This document shows, one piece after another, positions 24,549-33,191 of a stretch of 64,000 nt of DNA (positions within the stretch are counted from its first letter, which is position 1; each line of letters opens with the position of its first letter). The stretch is from an uncultured Collinsella sp. (GTDB lineage: Bacteria; Actinomycetota; Coriobacteriia; Coriobacteriales; Coriobacteriaceae): NCBI GenBank assembly GCA_958352845.1, contig CATWQC010000003.1, positions 72,905 to 136,904 on the forward strand, given 5' to 3'. Below the pieces are notes generated by a model. It was not told the DNA's origin. It saw nothing but the letters and a program-made list of their open reading frames with translations, and ran no database searches. The position numbers were made by a program, and so were the translations under genes.

Positions 24549-26306
24549 ATGAACGAGATCAAGTGCCCGCATTGCGGCGAAGTTTTTAAGGTCGATGCGT
24601 CCGGCTATGCGGATATCGTCAAGCAAGTGCGCGATGCCGAGTTCTCGCGCGATCTTGATGAGCGCGTAGCGGCGGCTCGACGCGAGGGCGAGCAGGCGCT
24701 GGAGCTTGAGCGTTCGCGTTCGGCGTCTGCCCTGCAGGAGGCAGAGTCTCAGCGCAACGCTCAACTTGTCGAGCAGAAGAACGCCGCGGAGCAGAAGCTG
24801 GCACAAGAGGTTGCCAAGCGCGACGCTGAGCTTGCCGAGCTGCGCGCCAAGCTCGAGGGCGCTGCCACAGAGCGCGAGAGCGCAAGTCAGCGCGCGGCGG
24901 TTGAGGCCCGTGCCGATGCTCAAAAGGAAAACGCCGAGCTTCAGCGAGAAATCGACAATTTGCGTGCGCAACTAGAGCGCAAAGATGACGAAGCCAAGCT
25001 CGTCGAGTCGGCGGCCCGCAATGCTGCTCAAAACGATTTGGCTGCACGTGATGCTCAGATTGCCGAGCTGCAGGCCAGGCTTGCCGCGGCGGACAAGGCC
25101 CAGGAGATGGCGCTTGCCGCCGCCGCGGCCGAGTCGCAGCGTGAGCTTGATACCGCTCGCAGCGAGGCCGAGCGCGCGCTTGCTGACTACCGCGCGACGG
25201 TACAGGAGAAGTTTTCCGCCGCAAAGGCACAATCTGAGCAAGAGGCCGAGGGTCTGCGTGCCCAGTTGCGCGAGCAGGAACTGATGGCAAAAATGAACCT
25301 GTCGGAGGCGGTCGCCGCGGCGGAGCGAGAGCGCGATGAGGCACGTGCCAAGCTGACGAGCGAGCTGGCGGTGCGCGATTCTCGCGAGGAACAGGCCAAG
25401 GCGGCACACGAGCTCGAGCTTGCGCAGGCCAAGCGCGCGAGCGATGACCTGATTCGCTACAAGGATGAAGAGATTGAGCGCCTTAAGGACATGAAGGTGC
25501 GCCTGTCCACCAAGATGGTGGGCGAGTCGCTCGAGCAGCACTGCGAGACCGAGTTTAACCGTCTGCGCATGACGGCGTTTCCCAACGCGTACTTCGAGAA
25601 AGACAACGATGCGTCCGAGGGTACCAAGGGCGACTTTATCTTCCGCGAGTGCGATGCGAGCGGCAACGAGGTCATTTCGATTATGTTCGAGATGAAAAAC
25701 GAGAACGACGAGACTGCGACCAAGCACAAAAACGAGGACTTCTTTAAGAAGCTCGATCACGATCGTCGCCAGAAAGGCTGTGAGTACGCGGTGCTCTGCA
25801 CGCTACTCGAGCCTGAGAGCGAGCTCTATAACGCGGGAATCGTGGACGTGAGCTATCGCTACGAGAAGATGTACGTGATTCGCCCACAGTTTTTCATTCC
25901 CATGATTACACTTCTTCGCAACGCCGCCATGGGTTCGCTGCGCTATAAGCAGGAGCTGGCGGAGTACAAACAGCAGAATATCGACGTCACGAACTTCGAG
26001 GCCAAGATGGAAAAGTTCAAGAACGATTTCGGCCGCAACTACGAGATCGCGAGCCGCAAGTTCCAAACGGCAATCGATGAGATCGACAAGACGATTAGCC
26101 ATCTGCAGAAAACCAAGGAGGCGTTGCTGTCCTCCGAGAACAATCTGCGCCTTGCCAACAAGAAGGCCGACGATCTTACCATTCGCAAGCTCACATGGGG
26201 CAACAAGACCATGAAGGCCGCCTTTGACGAGGCACGCGGGGCTGCGCCAGAGACAAACGATGAGCCAGCCGAGGCGGATTCGTATGAGGTCGAGGATGCC
26301 GAGTAA
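24549..26306 (+). CDS. DUF2130 protein with zinc ribbon and long coiled coil
   Basis: 585 residues from ATG 24549 behind GAGGAG. It opens with a small CPHCG element (Cys6/9). A very long Ala/Glu/Arg/Gln-rich coiled coil covers about residues 30-310. The DUF2130 domain follows (about 320-520: MKVRLSTKMVGESLEQHCETEF, EGTKGDFIFRECD, FEMKNEN, HKNEDFFKKLDHDRR), and another helical segment and acidic tail end the protein. The conserved GDFIF...FEMKNE pattern resembles the D-ExK core of restriction-like nucleases; this is inference. No experimentally established role is known to me. It stands alone between terminators. Confidence 0.88.
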   Translation: MNEIKCPHCGEVFKVDASGYADIVKQVRDAEFSRDLDERVAAARREGEQALELERSRSASALQEAESQRNAQLVEQKNAAEQKLAQEVAKRDAELAELRAKLEGAATERESASQRAAVEARADAQKENAELQREIDNLRAQLERKDDEAKLVESAARNAAQNDLAARDAQIAELQARLAAADKAQEMALAAAAAESQRELDTARSEAERALADYRATVQEKFSAAKAQSEQEAEGLRAQLREQELMAKMNLSEAVAAAERERDEARAKLTSELAVRDSREEQAKAAHELELAQAKRASDDLIRYKDEEIERLKDMKVRLSTKMVGESLEQHCETEFNRLRMTAFPNAYFEKDNDASEGTKGDFIFRECDASGNEVISIMFEMKNENDETATKHKNEDFFKKLDHDRRQKGCEYAVLCTLLEPESELYNAGIVDVSYRYEKMYVIRPQFFIPMITLLRNAAMGSLRYKQELAEYKQQNIDVTNFEAKMEKFKNDFGRNYEIASRKFQTAIDEIDKTISHLQKTKEALLSSENNLRLANKKADDLTIRKLTWGNKTMKAAFDEARGAAPETNDEPAEADSYEVEDAE

Positions 26307-26325
26307 GGCATAGCAGATAGCGCAA

Positions 26326-26363
26326 AAGCGGGGCCGCTGGCGATATTGCCAACGGCCCCGCTT
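26326..26363. terminator. Bidirectional terminator
   Basis: AGCGGGGCCG...TGGC and GCCA...CGGCCCCGCT pair across GATATT, followed by TGTTT. It lies between the convergent DUF2130 and helicase genes. Confidence 0.85.
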
Positions 26364-26384
26364 GTTTCGCTCCAGTATGTTCGG

Positions 26385-29066
26385 CTAGTCCTCGAGCAGG
26401 TCCTCGATAAAGCCAACGCGGTAGTTTTTGAAGATGACCTCGCCGCCGTCTTGCGTGGCGTCCAGATCGACATCGCCCATGATGCCAAAGTCGTGGTCGC
26501 CATCCTCGTCGGCAAAGATCTGGTGCACGTGCCATACGTGCGCGGTCTTCTCGTCGGACTCGTCGATGGAAAACATCGCGGCGCTGCGGGCATCTCCGTC
26601 GGTGAGGATTTCCTCGTGCTGCTCGTGGTAGGCATCGAGCGCCTTTTGCCAGCGAATTTCGCTCATGCCCCAGCCGTCGTCGAGCTCGCCCAGGTTGCGA
26701 ACGTGCTCGCGGGCGGCAAGGGTCACGCGGCGGAAGAGCGCATTGCGCACCAACAGCGTGCAGCCGCGGCGGTCCGCCACGACCTCGTCAATGCCCTGTG
26801 GCGGCGCGGCATCGAGGGCCGCCGGGTTGCCGGCGTTCTCCCACTCGTCCACCAGGCTCGAGTCCACCGAGCGCACCACAAAGCCCAGCCACGAGATAAT
26901 GTCGCGCAGGCGCTCGTCGCGTTTCTCGATGGGCACGGTGCGGTCGAGCGAACGGTAGGCCTCTGCCAGGTAGCGCAGCAAAATACCCTCGGAGCGGGCG
27001 ATGCCGAGCTTTTGAATGTAGCCCTTAAAATCGCTCGCGCTTTCCAGCATATCGCGCAGAACGCTCTTGGGAGAGAGCTGATAGTCGTTTGCCCAGGGTA
27101 CTTCCTGACAGTACTTGTCAAAAGCGGCGTCGAGCAAATCCTCGAGCGGCTTTTCGTACGTGACGTCTTGAATGCGCTCCAGACGCTCCTCATATTCGAT
27201 GCCGTCGGCCTTCATCTCGGCCATAGCGCGATCGCGTGCTGCGCGCTCCTGTGCGCGCAGCACCTGCTTGGGATCCTCGAGCGTTGCCTCGACCATCGAG
27301 ATCAGATCCATGGTATAGGTCTCGCTCTCGGGATCGAGCAGCTCCAACGCGGCAAGCAAGAACGGCGAGAGCGGCTGATCGAGCGCGAAGTCCTCGGGCA
27401 GATCGACCGTCAGCGCATAGTCGATGCCTGGTGCGGCGTCAGCCGGGGCGTCGGGTGCGGGCGGCACCTCGGTGCGAACGACGACGCCGGAATCGATGAG
27501 CGTGGCGAAGATTTCGTCGGCGCGAACCTCGAGCTTGGCCTTTTCCTCGGGCGTTTGCAGGCTTGTCTCGATGAGGTCGTGCACGCGGGCTCGCGCATCG
27601 CCGCCCTGCTCGACCACGCTAATCACCATGGAGTGTGTGATGCGAAGGCGCGGCTTGAGCGTTTCGGGCTGCGTCTCGATCAGGCGCTCAAAGGTCTGCT
27701 TGTTCCAGGTGACAAAGCCCTCGGGGGCCTTTTTCTTTTTAATCTTACGGAGCTTTTTGGGGTCGTCGCCCGCTTTGGCCATAAGCTTGGCATTCTCGAT
27801 CTCGTGCTCCGGGGCCTCGGCAATCACCATGCCCTCGGTATCGAAGCCCGAGCGGCCGGCGCGACCGGCAATCTGATGGAACTCACGGGCGCGCAGGCGA
27901 CGCATCTTGTAGCCATCGAACTTGGTGAGCGCGGTGAGGACCACGGTGTGGATGGGTACGTTGATACCGACGCCGAGCGTATCGGTACCGCAGATGACGG
28001 GCAGCAGGCCCTGCTGTGCCAAGCGCTCGACCAGCAGGCGATAGCGCGGCAACATGCCAGCATGGTGCACGCCGACGCCGCATCCAAGCAGACGTTTAAG
28101 AATCTTGCCAAAGGCCGTGGAGAAGCTCGTGCCTTTGGCAGCTTCCTTAATGGCCTCGCGCTGCTCCTTGCTAGCGATGCCAAAATTGGCGAGCGACTGT
28201 GCCGTCGCAAGGGCGGCATCCTGGCTAAAGTGCACGATATAGAGCGGGGCCTCGCCGCGGCGCATGGCGAGCTCGACGGTGCCCTCGAGGGAGGTCGTCA
28301 CATAGTCGTAGCTCAGCGGAACAGGACGCGGGGCGTCGACAACCAAGTCGCAAGCAGCGCCGGTGTGCTCCTCGAGTGAGGCGGCGATGGCAGTGACATC
28401 GCCGAGCGTGGCGCTCATGAGCATAAACTGCGTGCGGGGCAGGGTGAGCAACGGCACCTGCCAGGCCCAACCGCGATCGGGGTCGGCAAAGTAGTGGAAC
28501 TCATCCATGGCCACGCAGCCCACATCGGCGTCCTCACCCTCGCGCAGCGCATCGTTGGCAAGGATTTCGGCCGTGCAGCAGATGACGGGTGCCTTGGTGT
28601 TGATATGCGTGTCGCCGGTGATCATGCCGACGTTATCGCGGCCGAGCACCTGCACAAGGTCGAAGAACTTTTCGCTGACCAGGGCCTTGATGGGGGCCGT
28701 GTAATAACAACGCTTACCCCGCGCCATGCCCATAAAGAGCATACCCAGCGCGACGAGCGATTTACCCGATCCGGTCGGTGTGCCTAAGATGACGTGATCG
28801 CCGGCAGCCAGGTCCATGAGGGCCTCTTCTTGGTGATCCCACAGTTCAATACCGCGATCGCTCGTCCATTCAAAGAAACGCTCGAAGGCCTGGTCGGGCG
28901 TGAGCCATGGCTCGGGCTCACTGCCATCCTCGGGCTCCCACCAGGTGGGGGAGAGCGCGCCGAGCGAGCCAAACTCGGCTTCGGTTCCCGTGCCGCCCGA
29001 GAATGAGCTGGCGGCGCCGGCGCCGGAGACGGTGCTGGCGGCGGTATCTGTCGTGGTCTGTGCCAT
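26385..29066 (-). CDS. Ski2-like DEAD/DEAH helicase (DUF3516-type)
   Basis: 893 residues from ATG 29066; the ribosome site (GAGAAAG) is modest, and the in-frame extension to 29237 has no better one. After a Ser/Gly-rich leader come Walker A GTPTGSGKS (95-103), the DEFH box (188-191), SAT in LMSATLGD, and motif VI QIAGRAGRSGFD, the order seen in Ski2/HelY-type RNA or DNA helicases. The C-terminal ~350 residues (LRYLAEAYRSLDRTVPIEKRDERL, WLGFVVRSVDSS) match the DUF3516 extension of actinobacterial members. It likely unwinds structured nucleic acid in RNA turnover or repair. Confidence 0.92.
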   Translation of the reverse strand: MAQTTTDTAASTVSGAGAASSFSGGTGTEAEFGSLGALSPTWWEPEDGSEPEPWLTPDQAFERFFEWTSDRGIELWDHQEEALMDLAAGDHVILGTPTGSGKSLVALGMLFMGMARGKRCYYTAPIKALVSEKFFDLVQVLGRDNVGMITGDTHINTKAPVICCTAEILANDALREGEDADVGCVAMDEFHYFADPDRGWAWQVPLLTLPRTQFMLMSATLGDVTAIAASLEEHTGAACDLVVDAPRPVPLSYDYVTTSLEGTVELAMRRGEAPLYIVHFSQDAALATAQSLANFGIASKEQREAIKEAAKGTSFSTAFGKILKRLLGCGVGVHHAGMLPRYRLLVERLAQQGLLPVICGTDTLGVGINVPIHTVVLTALTKFDGYKMRRLRAREFHQIAGRAGRSGFDTEGMVIAEAPEHEIENAKLMAKAGDDPKKLRKIKKKKAPEGFVTWNKQTFERLIETQPETLKPRLRITHSMVISVVEQGGDARARVHDLIETSLQTPEEKAKLEVRADEIFATLIDSGVVVRTEVPPAPDAPADAAPGIDYALTVDLPEDFALDQPLSPFLLAALELLDPESETYTMDLISMVEATLEDPKQVLRAQERAARDRAMAEMKADGIEYEERLERIQDVTYEKPLEDLLDAAFDKYCQEVPWANDYQLSPKSVLRDMLESASDFKGYIQKLGIARSEGILLRYLAEAYRSLDRTVPIEKRDERLRDIISWLGFVVRSVDSSLVDEWENAGNPAALDAAPPQGIDEVVADRRGCTLLVRNALFRRVTLAAREHVRNLGELDDGWGMSEIRWQKALDAYHEQHEEILTDGDARSAAMFSIDESDEKTAHVWHVHQIFADEDGDHDFGIMGDVDLDATQDGGEVIFKNYRVGFIEDLLED

Positions 29067-29375
29067 GTGGTTGCTTTCTCTCGCGATTGTCCGCCAACTA
29101 TTATGGCGTAGCGGCGCATCGATGCGTTTGCAGGCAAGAAAATGCAGGAAATGGGCGTTCTGCCCGGCCGTTTGGTGCAGTTGCCAGCTAAGTGAGTAGA
29201 CTTTTTGCGATGTCGCGAGCACATGGATTTTGCACAAGGGTTCTATCTGCGGTTTTAGTTTTCGTTATGCGGGTTGTGCTTGGCTATTGCAAAAAAGTCT
29301 ACTCACTTAGGTTTGAGGGTTGTTTGCTGGCGCCTATTCGCGCTTATTTGCTGACGCCGCGACCATCAGAAGCCC
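29067..29375. other. Gene-free spacer containing a large inverted repeat
   Basis: No gene is visible. Most of the space is occupied by the 123-bp element at 29188-29310, flanked by the helicase leader (29067-29187) and the trmB end. Confidence 0.6.
29188..29310. repeat. Inverted-repeat element with 21-bp arms
   Basis: CTAAGTGAGTAGACTTTTTG C at 29188-29208 recurs inverted at 29289-29310, differing only by one extra base in the A/T run. The 80 bases between encode nothing convincing. The layout is that of a small non-autonomous mobile element or a long transcript hairpin. No target-site duplication is clear. Confidence 0.65.
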
Positions 29376-30215
29376 CTAGGACTCTTGCGGCAGGCGCTTC
29401 TTGCCCTTGCGGGCACGGTTTCTGAAGTTCTCGACGGCCTCTTCCATGCCGAGAGGCACGTAGGTGAGCTCATCGAGGTTTTCGGGCAGGTAGCAGGCAA
29501 GGCTTTGCTCCTGCGCGCGGCCCGCCGCGAGCTGCTCTTCGATGGGTTCCGCGCCGGGCGTAGCGCAAATGCCATAGACGGCGGCGCCCATCTCGCGCGT
29601 GCGGCACTCGTACTCGGTCTCGGGATGCTCGGGATGGTCGCGGCGCACGTCATCGCTTACCCAAAGTGTGTCGTAGCCCGCCGCGGCAAACTGCCCCAGG
29701 GCGTAGTCGCGCAACGGCTTGCTGTCAGTGCGCAGCGTGACGGTAGCGCCGGCTGCAAAGAGCGGACGGTACAGCATTAGGTGGTCGACATGGACGAGTC
29801 GTTTTTTGGCGTACTTGGCCTTGGGCTGCGGCGTGGGAAAGTTGATGGTGATGGCATCGAGCTCGCCTGCGGCAAACAACTGCGGCAGCGATGCGGCGCC
29901 TCGGGGCAGGACGAGTGCGTTGGTCAGTTCCTGCTCGCAGATTTTCTGTGCGGCATAGGCGATGCAGATGGGCTCCTGGTCCATACCGACAAAGAGCGTG
30001 TTCGGCTCGCGGGTGGCGCGCTCTACCAGGTACGTTCCCTTGCCACAGCCAAGATCCAGGTGAAGGTGTTCGAAGGGCTTGCTGCCAACTGGCGCGCAGG
30101 CCTCGCGCCAATCCCCGGCATATGCCTCGGGGTTCGTCTCAATCGCATCGGCGTAGCGCTCCAAGCGCTCCTCGAGCACAAAGTTCTTAGGCGTGCGAAC
30201 GTGGACGGCTCCCAT
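29376..30215 (-). CDS. trmB: tRNA (guanine-N7)-methyltransferase TrmB
   Basis: 279 residues from ATG 30215 with AAGGAG upstream. The AdoMet site LDLGCGKGTYL, acidic FVGMDQEP and the TrmB signature ITINFPTPQPKAKYAKKRL (canonically NFPDPWPK-H-KRRL) identify the enzyme that makes m7G46 in the tRNA variable loop. It is longer than the usual ~220-240 because of a C-terminal extension of about 40 residues ending in RKGKKRL. The substitution of the usual Asp and Trp in the signature is a noticeable departure. Confidence 0.85.
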   Translation of the reverse strand: MGAVHVRTPKNFVLEERLERYADAIETNPEAYAGDWREACAPVGSKPFEHLHLDLGCGKGTYLVERATREPNTLFVGMDQEPICIAYAAQKICEQELTNALVLPRGAASLPQLFAAGELDAITINFPTPQPKAKYAKKRLVHVDHLMLYRPLFAAGATVTLRTDSKPLRDYALGQFAAAGYDTLWVSDDVRRDHPEHPETEYECRTREMGAAVYGICATPGAEPIEEQLAAGRAQEQSLACYLPENLDELTYVPLGMEEAVENFRNRARKGKKRLPQES

Positions 30216-30333
30216 GAGGCTCCTTGGTCATAAGTATGGAACGCATAACTGTGCGTTCCGTCAATGGGTTGAAAAAAGGTGGGCATAGTTTGCCCGAAAG
30301 ATGCGGTGCGGCTCGGCGGCGAGTCGTCGGTGC

Positions 30334-31206
30334 CTACAGACGCTTGAGAATCACATAGCGGTTGAGCTCGCCGCTACGACCGTCGGCATGGAAGCGCTCA
30401 AGCTCACGCACGGGGACCTCGCCGCTCTTGTAGAACGTACGGACGCCGCGCACAAGGTCGGTAATCTGCTGATCGTCAAAGTGATGGCAATAGCGGTAGG
30501 CGTGGCGGTCGTTTTGCCAGCCAATGAGGTGGTCGCCGGCTTCAAACTGCGCGGAATCGTAACCCTCAAACGGCGGAGTGAGCTCGGCGCGGGCCTCGGC
30601 GCGAACGGCCTTGCGCGCCATGCGCTCGTCGTTCATAAACTCCCAAAAGCTGATGGCGATGATGCCGCCTGGGCGCGTCTGGCGCACCAGAGCGTCGAGC
30701 ACGCGTACGCGGTACTCGCACGACGGCACATGGTGCATAAAGCCAAAGCAGACCGAGATGTCGGCGAGCGGGGCGTCGAAAAGCACGTCGGGCGTCTCGG
30801 CGGGGTTGAGCTTCATAAGGGCGTCGAGCACGTCGAGTTCCTGGAAGTGCAGGTTGGGAATGCGCAGCGCGTGGCCATGTGCATCGATGGCCAGGTCTTG
30901 GCACGAGTCGACACCATAGAACTCAAACGGGCAGCTGGCATCTGCCGAGGGGTTTGCGCCATCGACGCCCTTGGCGGCAAGTGCGCCGCCGGCGGCAAAG
31001 TTCTCGAATCGCATATTGCCACAGGCAAGATCGAAGACGCGGACGGGATGCTCGATCGTGGCGACGTCGAGCTGTTCGAGCGCGATATCCATGGTACGTA
31101 CCCAGCCGGGCCACGGGGCCTGGCGCGTATCGGAAAAGGAAGCGGAGTGCTCGCGATAGAACGTGTTGTTGAGCTGGATGAGCGATGAGGCGAAATCGCG
31201 GTTCAC
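30334..31206 (-). CDS. Class I SAM-dependent methyltransferase
   Basis: 290 residues from GTG 31206 (GGAGGGAG about ten bases upstream). The AdoMet-binding motif I VFDLACGNMRF, the acidic FYGVDSCQ and a motif IV-like DISVCFGFMHHVPS mark a class I methyltransferase. The N-terminal FYREHSASFSDTRQAPWPGW resembles Trm9/KIAA1456-like wobble uridine methyltransferases. That is notable beside TrmB and near an Elp3 homologue, which acts on the same wobble uridine in eukaryotes. The link is an inference. It is transcribed in the same direction as trmB with a 118-bp gap. Confidence 0.85.
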   Translation of the reverse strand: MNRDFASSLIQLNNTFYREHSASFSDTRQAPWPGWVRTMDIALEQLDVATIEHPVRVFDLACGNMRFENFAAGGALAAKGVDGANPSADASCPFEFYGVDSCQDLAIDAHGHALRIPNLHFQELDVLDALMKLNPAETPDVLFDAPLADISVCFGFMHHVPSCEYRVRVLDALVRQTRPGGIIAISFWEFMNDERMARKAVRAEARAELTPPFEGYDSAQFEAGDHLIGWQNDRHAYRYCHHFDDQQITDLVRGVRTFYKSGEVPVRELERFHADGRSGELNRYVILKRL

Positions 31207-31473
31207 GGCGCGGAACTCCCTCCGTTAGCGGTGCGAAATAAACAGTACGACCATACTACCGTTAACGCTGCAACGGGGACAACCAAGCTACGGGTCATTG
31301 CTTTGTTTGGACACATTTCCGCAGCTCATATGTGCCCGCAACCGCCGGTTGTCAAAAATCTCACTAGAATAGGTGGCATGCTTTTGGCGGTGGCGGATAC
31401 ATTTTTAACTGTGCAAGGCGCCTTAAGAACAAAAACGGTCCGGCGGCACGGCTGGCATCACATAGGAGGAACC

Positions 31474-32196
31474 ATGAATGTAGAAACTGCGCAGCGGCTC
31501 GCCGACCTTCGTCGCAGCAAGGGTTTTAGCCAAGAAGGGCTGGCGCGAAAGCTGGGGCTGTCGCGCCAGGCAGTCAGTAAATGGGAGCGCGCGGAGAGCT
31601 CGCCCGATACCGAGAACCTAATCTCGCTCGCCAAACTCTATGGCGTGAGCCTGGACGAGCTGCTCAATCCGAGCGACGAGATCGAGGACGATATCGAGTT
31701 TGAGAACGAGGACCGCGCCCGTCAGCGCGAGGCCGAGGCGGCAGAGCGTGCTCGCACCCATGAGGCGGCGGCGCGCGCTACCGAGGCGGCAACGCAGGCG
31801 AGTGATGCTGCGGCCAAGGCGGCGCAAGCGGCAAGCTGGAGTGCGCAGGCCGCCAATGCCGTTACGGCGCAGGCGACGAGTGGCACCGCGGTTGGCTCGA
31901 CTCCGGTGAAGGGCCCGTTCCAGTCGTTCCCGTATTGGGCCGTGTGTTGGCTACTGTTCTTTTTGCTGATGTTCCTGTTTGGTGCCGGCCCCTTTGCCGC
32001 GCTGATCTTCTTTACGATCCCCATCTATCACTGGGTGGCGCGTGCGCTCGATGGCGATTGGGCGCGCGGGGATATCCAGGTTGGTCCGGCGCCGGTGGTC
32101 GCTAGGACTAAGGGGGAGGACGTTTTCACAGCGGTTGACGCTGACATGGCTGCCGCGACCACCGCTGAGTCGAGTGCCAAAGAAGGTGATGAATGA
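31474..32196 (+). CDS. XRE-type regulator with membrane anchor
   Basis: 240 residues from ATG 31474 with AGGAGG upstream. Residues 1-66 form a classic Cro/CI helix-turn-helix (LRRSKGFSQEGLARKLGLSRQAVSKWER, LIALAKLYGVSLDELL-like). Then come an acidic stretch, an Ala-rich helix of about 55 residues (likely coiled coil) and two adjacent hydrophobic segments (YWAVCWLLFFLLMFLFGAG, AALIFFTIPIYHWV). A membrane-tethered regulator is suggested. Its stop overlaps the start of the DUF4097 gene, so they are translationally coupled and probably form a surface-sensing pair. Confidence 0.87.
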   Translation: MNVETAQRLADLRRSKGFSQEGLARKLGLSRQAVSKWERAESSPDTENLISLAKLYGVSLDELLNPSDEIEDDIEFENEDRARQREAEAAERARTHEAAARATEAATQASDAAAKAAQAASWSAQAANAVTAQATSGTAVGSTPVKGPFQSFPYWAVCWLLFFLLMFLFGAGPFAALIFFTIPIYHWVARALDGDWARGDIQVGPAPVVARTKGEDVFTAVDADMAAATTAESSAKEGDE

Positions 32197-33095
32197 TGAA
32201 GCTCTCGCATGAGTCTAAGAGGCGCTTGGGCATTGGCATCGGAGCGTTCGTGCTCATCATCGGGCTTGTCTTTGGCACTTCGCGGACATTGATTCATTTT
32301 GATGGCCCGTGGGACCTCGACGATGTTGTATCCGGGTTGTCTGGTATGGACAATGCGGTTGACGAGGACGATCTTTTGGATAGCGGTAACTATTCCGCTC
32401 GGCCTCAACAGCTTTCGAGCGAAACGTTTGATGCCGACGCGTTCACATCGCTTGACTTGGACGTGACGTCGGGCACGGTCGAGGTCAAACACGTCTCCGG
32501 CGGGCCAGTGCGCGTGATTGAAAGCGGTCGCGTGGCAACGGGGACCGTTGCCTTCGATGCGGCAACCCAGAACCTGGCCGAAATCAAGGGCTCTACGCTC
32601 AAGATTCGCCAGTTCGATTGCGATGACGAGCGCGCCATTGACCGCACGGTTACCGTCGAACTGCCGCGCAAAGTTGCCGATAACATGGTGGGCATTACAG
32701 CGAATGTAGGATCGGGTGATCTGACGGTCGCGGGCATTGCGTGTCATGACCTCAACCTGACTCTGGACTCGGGAGACGTTGAGTTTACGGGCACCGTGAC
32801 CGATACCCTGAATGCCGAGGTCGGTTCGGGCGATGTGACGTTCGAGCTTTACCCGGCCCCCACGAAGTCGATGGACGTGAGTGTGGGCTCGGGCGATGTG
32901 GAGATGACGGTTCCGAACTCGACGGGCTTTAAGGCGAGCCTCACCTTGGGCAGCGGCGACTTCGAGAGCGATTTCCTTCCGCTTGGCTACGACGGCGAGA
33001 CCATTTTGAATCTTGAATTCGATAACGGTGACAAGTCTGCCACGTATCGTTTTGAGGTCGGTTCGGGCGACATGTCGTTTGATTCGGAGTATTGA
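32193..33095 (+). CDS. Membrane-anchored DUF4097 beta-repeat protein
   Basis: 300 residues from ATG 32193, overlapping the previous stop by four bases. One N-terminal transmembrane segment (GIGAFVLIIGLVFG) is followed by an extracellular beta-strand repeat region with recurring VGSGD/DSGD units (GSGDLTVAG, DSGDVEFTG, GSGDVTFEL, GSGDVEMTV, GSGDFESDF, GSGDMSFDS). This is the DUF4097/DUF4098 adhesin-like fold. Such proteins are often paired with XRE or LiaF-type regulators of envelope stress; that role is inferred here. Confidence 0.88.
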   Translation: MMKLSHESKRRLGIGIGAFVLIIGLVFGTSRTLIHFDGPWDLDDVVSGLSGMDNAVDEDDLLDSGNYSARPQQLSSETFDADAFTSLDLDVTSGTVEVKHVSGGPVRVIESGRVATGTVAFDAATQNLAEIKGSTLKIRQFDCDDERAIDRTVTVELPRKVADNMVGITANVGSGDLTVAGIACHDLNLTLDSGDVEFTGTVTDTLNAEVGSGDVTFELYPAPTKSMDVSVGSGDVEMTVPNSTGFKASLTLGSGDFESDFLPLGYDGETILNLEFDNGDKSATYRFEVGSGDMSFDSEY

Positions 33096-33139
33096 GGCAG
33101 ACGAAAGCCTAGGCGAAGATATAGACGCGCTGTTTGATG

Positions 33140-33174
33140 AAGGCGCCGAAGCCGAGATCGGCTCCGGCGCCTTT
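33140..33174 (+). terminator. Terminator after the DUF4097 gene
   Basis: AAGGCGCCG(A)AGCC pairs with GGCT(C)CGGCGCCTT, followed by TGCCTTT. It ends only about 18 bases before the Elp3 start codon. Confidence 0.75.
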
Positions 33175-33179
33175 GCCTT

Positions 33180-33185
33180 TACAAT
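33180..33185 (+). promoter_or_regulatory. -10 box of a possibly leaderless elp3 transcript
   Basis: TACAAT is followed by exactly six bases and then the ATG at 33192, so transcription would begin at the start codon. The terminator immediately upstream prevents much read-through. No good -35 box is visible. Confidence 0.4.
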
Positions 33186-33191
33186 GGGGGC

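Noticed and set aside
29192..29425. 77-codon frame inside the inverted-repeat element
   Set aside because: It crosses the right arm and the trmB end, without ribosome site; not evidence for a transposase.
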